Source: Streptomyces sp. NRRL F-5727 (GTDB lineage Bacteria; Actinomycetota; Actinomycetes; Streptomycetales; Streptomycetaceae). Taken from it: a DNA stretch of 10,065 nt. Under the pieces are notes generated by a model. That model ran no database searches. It worked only from the letters and a program-made list of their open reading frames with translations, and was not told the DNA's origin. The stretch spans positions 1 to 10,065 of the forward strand of contig NZ_JOGX01000117.1 of the NCBI RefSeq assembly GCF_000719555.1, written 5' to 3'. Positions 6,903 through 10,065 of the stretch are shown one piece after another. A program made the position numbers and the translations under genes. Within the stretch, counting starts at the first letter, position 1. Every line of letters begins with the position of its first letter.

Positions 6903-7168
6903 CCGCGAGACCGCACCACCCCGCGCACGCCCCCGGGTCCACGGCGGACGAGGGCCCACGAGGCCCGAACCCGCACCTCCCTCACCCGGCCGGCGGCCGC
7001 ACCGCCACCCCCCACCCCACGCTCCCCCGCACACCGACGCGGCCGCCGAGAGCGCCGCCGACCGACGTGGGGACGCCGAGCCGCGCCACCGTCCTGGCGC
7101 GCCGCCGTGATGCCGCGCCGCCGTCCTGGCGCACCGCCGCCCCCCTGGCGCACTGTCATCCTGGCGCC
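6903..7168. other. Non-coding intergenic region
   Basis: No frame here looks like a protein: open stretches read as Pro/Arg/Thr-rich low-complexity translations. The only structure I see is the repeat cluster at 7080-7167 listed separately. No tRNA, small-RNA promoter or attachment site is evident. Confidence 0.55.
7080..7167. repeat. 32-bp tandem repeat and four CCTGGCGC copies upstream of the NYN-like gene
   Basis: Units 7080-7111 and 7112-7143 share 26 of their first 28 bases (GCCGCGCC-x-CCGTCCTGGCGC-x-CCGCCG). The octamer CCTGGCGC occurs at 7093-7100, 7125-7132, 7144-7151 and 7160-7167; the last copy abuts the start codon and is part of the palindrome TGGCGCCA (7162-7169). They could be iterated binding sites or leftovers of slippage. 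Confidence 0.7.
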
Positions 7169-7567
7169 ATGAACACCGAAGAGACCTCGCCCCGTCCGCT
7201 GCTCGTCGTGGACGGGGCCAACGTGGTGGGCTCCGTGCCGGACGGGTGGTGGCGCGACCGGCGCGGCGCCGCCGAGCGGTTGCGGGACCGGCTCGCGGCG
7301 GACGGCGGCCCGGCCGACGGGCCGTGGCCGGGGCCGTACGAGATCGTGCTGGTCGTCGAGGGGCGGGCCCGGGGCGTCGCCTCCGTGCCGGGCGTCCGGG
7401 TGGAGGAGGCCGCCGGCAGCGGCGACGACCTGATCGCCGACCTCGCCCGGGGCGCGCACGGCCGGCCGTGTCTGGTGATCACGGCCGACCGCGAACTGCG
7501 CCGACGGGTCGAGGAGGCGGGAGCCCGCTGCGCCGGGCCCCGCGCCCTCCCCCGTACGACCCCCTGA
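7169..7567 (+). CDS. Small NYN/PIN-like domain protein (putative ribonuclease)
   Basis: 132-aa single-domain protein. LLVVDGANVVGS at 11-22 is the first strand and acidic motif of NYN/PIN-type nucleases (D15, N18). GSGDDLIADL at 83-92 supplies D86/D87, and LVITADREL at 102-110 supplies D107. Together these could form the acidic metal site, so RNA cleavage is likely by family; similar Streptomyces proteins are often labelled NTP pyrophosphohydrolase without evidence. The ATG at 7169 was chosen because similarity begins there and upstream in-frame sequence is repeat-derived. No Shine-Dalgarno precedes it, so it could be leaderless. The stop codon sits in the loop of a strong hairpin. No partner gene is evident. 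Confidence 0.8.
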   Translation: MNTEETSPRPLLVVDGANVVGSVPDGWWRDRRGAAERLRDRLAADGGPADGPWPGPYEIVLVVEGRARGVASVPGVRVEEAAGSGDDLIADLARGAHGRPCLVITADRELRRRVEEAGARCAGPRALPRTTP

Positions 7568-7575
7568 GGGGTCGT
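7556..7575. terminator. Strong 8-bp stem terminator with the stop codon in its loop
   Basis: ACGACCCC-CTGA-GGGGTCGT is a perfect 8-bp stem with a 4-nt loop that contains the TGA of the NYN-like gene. It is the clearest hairpin in the window. Being symmetric it could also end transcription arriving on the minus strand, where a possible small gene stops at 7580. Confidence 0.7.
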
Positions 7576-7579
7576 CGGC

Positions 7580-7730
7580 TCAGTGACGCTCGGGCAGGTC
7601 CCGCTCCGCCGGCAGCGGCGCGGTGTCGGCGTCGGCCGCGCCGGACGCGGTGCGCGCGGACACCGCCGGCACCGGCTTCGGACCGCAGAAGGCCGCCTCC
7701 AGGGTGCCGCCGAGCGCCGTGGCGGGGCAC
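7580..7730 (-). pseudogene. Possible small minus-strand gene or frameshifted remnant
   Basis: On the minus strand, codons leading to the TGA at 7582-7580 have strongly GC-biased third positions and read like a plausible C-terminus (GGTLEAAFCGPKPVPAVSAR ... LPAERDLPERH). No ATG, GTG or TTG begins this frame near a ribosome binding site. A GTG at 7730, 11 nt after GGAGGA, is out of frame by one base. Removing one C from the CCCC run at 7727-7724 would give a continuous 49-aa product. It could be a damaged gene, a sequencing error or chance; I recognise no family. Confidence 0.25.
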
Positions 7731-7847
7731 GCGCCGGGAAATCCTCCGTTCCGGTGGCGGCGAGGGGGACGCCGTGTCCCTCCCGCCCGACGGGCCCCGG
7801 GCGTCCCGGGTTTGTTTGGCCGGGGCGGCGGCGGTGAGGCGGAGGGC

Positions 7848-8906
7848 ATGGAGAATTCGCTGCGGCTGATGATCGCCCTGTGCGGCTCCGCACTCGTCGC
7901 GTACGCCGTCGTGCGGGCCGCCGACCTGGCCGCCCGCCGCGCGGACGCCCGGCGGCCCGGCACCCCGCTGTGGGGGCTGCTGCGCCGGTGCCGTACGCCG
8001 CTGTTCGTGGTCCTGTGCACGGCGCTGCTCGGGTGGTCGGTGCGCCTCACCGACTGGCCGCCCGCGCACGATCCCGACGGTCCGGTGGCCCGGCTGCGGG
8101 TGCTCTGCCTGATCGGCAGCGGCGCCTGGCTGACCGTCCGGGTCGCGACCGCGCTGGTGGAGTCCTCGTACGCGCGCTACGCCGGGCGCACCGCCGACCG
8201 GGCGCGGGTGCGGCGGGTGCGGACCCAGGTCACGCTGATCACCCGGGTCGTGTCGGTGGCCGTCGGGGTGATCGCCTGCGCGGTGGCGCTGGTGACCTTC
8301 CCGTCGTTCCGGGCGCTGGGGACCTCGCTGCTCGCCTCGGCCGGGATCATCGGCATCGTGGCCGGGGTGGCGGCGCAGTCGACACTGGGCAACCTCTTCG
8401 CCGGCTTCCAGATAGCCTTCGGCGACATGGTCCGGATCGGCGACACGGTCGTCGTGGACGGGGAGTGGGGCCTCGTCGAGGAGATCACCCTGACCTTCCT
8501 CACGGTGCGCACCTGGGACGAGCGGCGGGTCACGCTGCCGGTGTCGTACTTCACCTCCCGCCCCTTCGAGAACTGGTCCCGCGGCGGCGCCGAGATGACC
8601 GGCACCGTCTTCCTCCACTGCGACCACGCCACCCCGGTGCCGCTGCTCCGGGCGCATCTGCGGGACTTCCTCGGCGGCTGCTCCAGCTGGGACGGGCGCG
8701 CCTGGGACCTCGCCGTGACGGAGACCTCCCCGACCGGCATCACGGTCCGCGCGATGGTCACGGCGAAGGACCCCGACGCGTTGTGGACGCTGCGCTGCGC
8801 GGTCCGGGAGGAGCTCGTCCGCTGGCTGGTCCGCGAGTACCCGGCCGCGCTGCCGAGGGTCGTCACGGGCCCGGCGCCGCGCCGGGCGGCCAGTGATCAG
8901 CTCTGA
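7848..8906 (+). CDS. MscS-family mechanosensitive ion channel
   Basis: 352-aa integral membrane protein. Predicted helices lie at about 4-24, 50-64, 82-104 and 127-150, followed by the pore helix at about 155-190. The core MscS signature spans 163-235: ASAGIIGIVAGVAAQSTLGN at 163-182, then FGDMVRIGDTVVV, WGLVEEI, and LTVRTWDERRVTLPVSYF at 218-235. The usual IPN after the beta domain is replaced by LPVSYF, which I regard as a subfamily variant rather than damage. The C-terminal cytoplasmic domain forms the rest. Channels of this kind release solutes on hypo-osmotic shock. The ATG at 7848 is preceded by purine-rich GTGAGGCGGAGG. The 280 bp upstream contain GGGAC/GTCCC inverted repeats (7766-7780, 7800-7807) but no recognised riboswitch. 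The stop is 15 bp from the convergent DUF6479-like gene. Confidence 0.92.
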   Translation: MENSLRLMIALCGSALVAYAVVRAADLAARRADARRPGTPLWGLLRRCRTPLFVVLCTALLGWSVRLTDWPPAHDPDGPVARLRVLCLIGSGAWLTVRVATALVESSYARYAGRTADRARVRRVRTQVTLITRVVSVAVGVIACAVALVTFPSFRALGTSLLASAGIIGIVAGVAAQSTLGNLFAGFQIAFGDMVRIGDTVVVDGEWGLVEEITLTFLTVRTWDERRVTLPVSYFTSRPFENWSRGGAEMTGTVFLHCDHATPVPLLRAHLRDFLGGCSSWDGRAWDLAVTETSPTGITVRAMVTAKDPDALWTLRCAVREELVRWLVREYPAALPRVVTGPAPRRAASDQL

Positions 8907-8921
8907 GCGTCGTCGCCGCCG

Positions 8922-9173
8922 TCAGCCGTGGCCGTCGTCGCCGTCCCGCCGCTCGTCGGGCGTGGACCAGGAGTCGTCCCGGGGCGCACGGGGCTGGGTC
9001 CGGGTGGGGTCGCCGAGGTTCCTGCGCCGGCGGGCCACGCGGCGGCCGCCCCACCAGAAGGCGCCGAGCAGGAGGGCGACGACGACCACGCCGATGGCGA
9101 GGGCGAAGCCGAGGGCGTTGGACCCGGCGGACGCGAGCGCGCCGGCGGCCATGGACAGAGACGATCCGGTCAT
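8922..9173 (-). CDS. Small single-pass membrane protein, DUF6479-like
   Basis: 83-aa protein with one hydrophobic segment at about 19-41 (ALGFALAIGVVVVALLLGAF at 20-39), followed directly by WWGGRRVARRRRN and a polar, acidic/basic tail. The layout of a short N-terminus, one helix, GRRVARRRR and a disordered hydrophilic tail matches the small Streptomyces DUF6479 family as I remember it; no function is known. The Arg-rich stretch after the helix predicts a cytosolic C-terminus. The start at 9173 has GGGAGA about 10 nt upstream; an internal ATG at codon 8 is an alternative. A 13-bp palindrome overlaps the start codon. The gene is divergent from the acetyltransferase and convergent with the MscS-type channel. 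Confidence 0.8.
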   Translation of the reverse strand: MTGSSLSMAAGALASAGSNALGFALAIGVVVVALLLGAFWWGGRRVARRRRNLGDPTRTQPRAPRDDSWSTPDERRDGDDGHG

Positions 9174-9184
9174 ACGCCGCGTAT
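9172..9184. promoter_or_regulatory. 13-bp perfect palindrome at the start codon of the DUF6479-like gene
   Basis: ATACGC-C-GCGTAT, 6-bp arms with a 1-bp centre, covers the first bases of the minus-strand gene and sits in the 73-bp divergent interval. It is relatively AT-containing for this genome. A protein-binding operator is more likely than an RNA hairpin because the centre is too short for a loop. Confidence 0.35.
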
Positions 9185-9246
9185 CTCCCGTCCCGGCCGC
9201 CGCAAACCCCGGCGCGCGACGGGCTCGGCTGCGGCAGGCTGGGGGC

Positions 9247-9759
9247 ATGAGCGATCTGTACGGTGCCGCCGTCGTCCTGCGCCCCTCGGTGCCCGAAGAC
9301 GTCCCCGCGCTGGCCGCCGTCCGGGCCACGCCCGAGGTGCGGGCCCGGTGGCGCGGCGGGGACGACCTGGCCGGGGAGGTCGCCGAGGACCTGGAGGACC
9401 CGGCCACGCGATGCCTGACCATCCGTCACCAGGACCGGATCGTCGGCATGATCCAGTGGTACGCGGAGGAGGAGCCGGACTACCGGCACGCCGGGATCGA
9501 CCTGTTCCTCGACCCGTCGGTGCACGGCCGGGGCCTGGGCACGGACGCCGTCCGCACCCTCGCCCGCCATCTCGTCGACGAGCTCGGCTTCCACCGGCTG
9601 GTCATCGATCCGGCCGCCGACAACGCGGCGGCGATCCGCTGCTACGAGAAGGCCGGCTTCCGCCCGGTCGGGGTGATGCGGCAGTACGAGCGGGGCGCGG
9701 ACGGCACCTGGCACGACGGCCTGCTGATGGACCTGCTGGCCTCGGAACTGGTGCGCTGA
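9247..9759 (+). CDS. GNAT N-acetyltransferase, AAC(6')-like
   Basis: 170-aa single-domain GNAT enzyme. The acetyl-CoA pyrophosphate-binding motif is HGRGLGTDAV at 93-102. The following GFHRLVIDPAADNAAAIRCY (114-133) and EKAGFRPVGVMRQYE (134-148) resemble the DP-x(n)-N-x-x-AIRCYEKAGF block typical of aminoglycoside 6'-N-acetyltransferases. AGIDLFLDP at 82-90 also fits that group. Transfer of acetyl from acetyl-CoA to an amine is secure; an aminoglycoside acceptor is only a family suggestion, since many chromosomal Streptomyces homologues are untested. The ATG at 9247 follows a G-rich tract (GGCTGGGGGC). The gene is divergent from the DUF6479-like gene and convergent with the ACT-domain gene. 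No resistance or biosynthesis neighbours are present. Confidence 0.87.
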   Translation: MSDLYGAAVVLRPSVPEDVPALAAVRATPEVRARWRGGDDLAGEVAEDLEDPATRCLTIRHQDRIVGMIQWYAEEEPDYRHAGIDLFLDPSVHGRGLGTDAVRTLARHLVDELGFHRLVIDPAADNAAAIRCYEKAGFRPVGVMRQYERGADGTWHDGLLMDLLASELVR

Positions 9760-9767
9760 CCGCGCCC

Positions 9768-9789
9768 CCGGCGGCCGTTCACCCGCCGG
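9768..9789. terminator. Bidirectional hairpin between the GNAT and ACT-domain genes
   Basis: CCGGCGG (9768-9774) pairs perfectly with CCGCCGG (9783-9789) around an 8-nt loop that contains the minus-strand stop codon. Its place between two converging genes suggests termination in both directions. Confidence 0.55.
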
Positions 9790-10065
9790 CGGCGACGGCG
9801 TGCTCGCGTTCCGACACGGCCGTGGTGTCGACCATGCGGTTCAGCCTGTGCCGGGCGCGGGTGGCGTGGGCCCGCGGCAGCCTGATCTCCGCGCGGGCCC
9901 GCTCCGAGCCGGTGACGACGTACGCCAGCGCGAGGACGGGGGTGCTGGAGAGGGTGGCGGCGATCCTGCCCAGCGCCCCGGGGGTGTCCCGGAGCGAGAC
10001 GACCACCGTGCACGTGTCGGTGTCGGTGTCGGGGGCGGGGGCGGGGGCGGGGGCGGGGGCGAAAG
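9779..10065 (-). CDS. ACT-domain protein, 5' end beyond the window
   Basis: About 95 codons are visible before the TGA at 9781-9779. The segment CTVVVSLRDTPGALGRIAAT, followed by LSSTPVLALAYVVTGSERAR, is a typical ACT fold start (strand, DxPGAL turn, helix, strand). ACT domains usually bind amino acids or similar ligands as regulators. The frame stays open through five Ala-Pro pairs and three Asp-Thr pairs to the window edge, so the true start is outside. A GTG at 10006 is possible but would cut into the first ACT strand and has no ribosome binding site. The C-terminus after the domain is Arg/Ala-rich. It could be a small ACT protein or the tail of a larger one; the Ala-Pro run may be a linker. 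Confidence 0.7.
   Translation of the reverse strand, partial: FAPAPAPAPAPDTDTDTCTVVVSLRDTPGALGRIAATLSSTPVLALAYVVTGSERARAEIRLPRAHATRARHRLNRMVDTTAVSEREHAVAAGG
10014..10061. repeat. Hexanucleotide repeats: three GTGTCG then five GGGGCG
   Basis: The plus strand reads GTGTCG at 10014-10031 (three units) and GGGGCG at 10032-10061 (five units). On the minus strand these encode (Asp-Thr)3 and (Ala-Pro)5 in the ACT-domain gene. The regular runs of five G separated by C could form a G-quadruplex on the plus strand. Confidence 0.9.

Noticed and set aside
7067..7168. Upstream start for the NYN-like protein
   Set aside because: The added residues come from the tandem DNA repeats and precede the conserved first strand without any RBS.
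7583..7847. Upstream extension of the MscS-type protein in the same frame
   Set aside because: The extension is low-complexity and lacks membrane character. The ATG at 7848 begins directly with the first predicted helix and has purine-rich sequence upstream.
1..10065. Mobile element, CRISPR or phage island
   Set aside because: No transposase, integrase, terminal inverted repeats, repeat-spacer array or compositional break was seen; the repeats present are short and local.

Overview
The window is chromosomal DNA of very high G+C, with third codon positions almost all G or C in every convincing gene. The protein types (MocR and LacI regulators, a small DUF6479-like membrane protein, an actinobacterial MscS channel, an AAC(6')-like acetyltransferase) point to Streptomyces or a close relative. 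I saw no tRNA, rRNA, CRISPR array, insertion sequence or phage gene.

Layout. (1) 4-2189, plus strand: a B3/B4 tRNA-editing-like domain protein, overlapped by 4 nt (ATGA) with a MocR/GntR-aminotransferase regulator. (2) 2172-2243: the convergent junction, a 36-bp tandem duplication that carries the stop codons of both flanking genes and small hairpins. (3) 2215-5597, minus strand: a two-gene operon, again joined by an ATGA overlap. The first gene encodes a 654-aa FAD/NAD(P)-binding protein and the second a 473-aa fumarase/aspartase-superfamily lyase. (4) 5598-5865: a divergent control region with several inverted repeats. (5) 5866-6873, plus strand: a LacI-family regulator. (6) 6874-7168: non-coding, with a terminator-like hairpin and tandem repeats. 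(7) 7169-7567, plus: a small NYN/PIN-like protein ending in a strong hairpin. (8) 7580-7847: mostly non-coding, possibly with a small damaged minus-strand gene. (9) 7848-8906, plus: an MscS-type channel. (10) 8922-9173, minus: a DUF6479-like membrane protein. (11) 9247-9759, plus: an AAC(6')-like GNAT. (12) 9779 to the window end, minus: an ACT-domain protein cut by the edge, whose upstream part is an Ala-Pro repeat encoded by a G-run.

The most interesting unit is 2215-6873. A large FAD monooxygenase-like protein co-transcribed with a PcaB/adenylosuccinate-lyase-like enzyme is the signature of the aspartate-nitrosuccinate (ANS) route (CreE/CreD in cremeomycin, FzmM/FzmL in fosfazinomycin). 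In that route L-aspartate is oxidised to nitrosuccinate, which is split into nitrous acid and fumarate. Here the pair has no recognisable biosynthetic neighbours and faces a divergent LacI-type regulator. A LacI-like imperfect palindrome lies just upstream of the FAD gene. The reading I favour is a minimal, regulated nitrite-producing cassette; the enzyme assignment is inferred from architecture and needs a homology search or assay. The remaining genes look like ordinary Streptomyces housekeeping or accessory genes with no evident link to the cassette.
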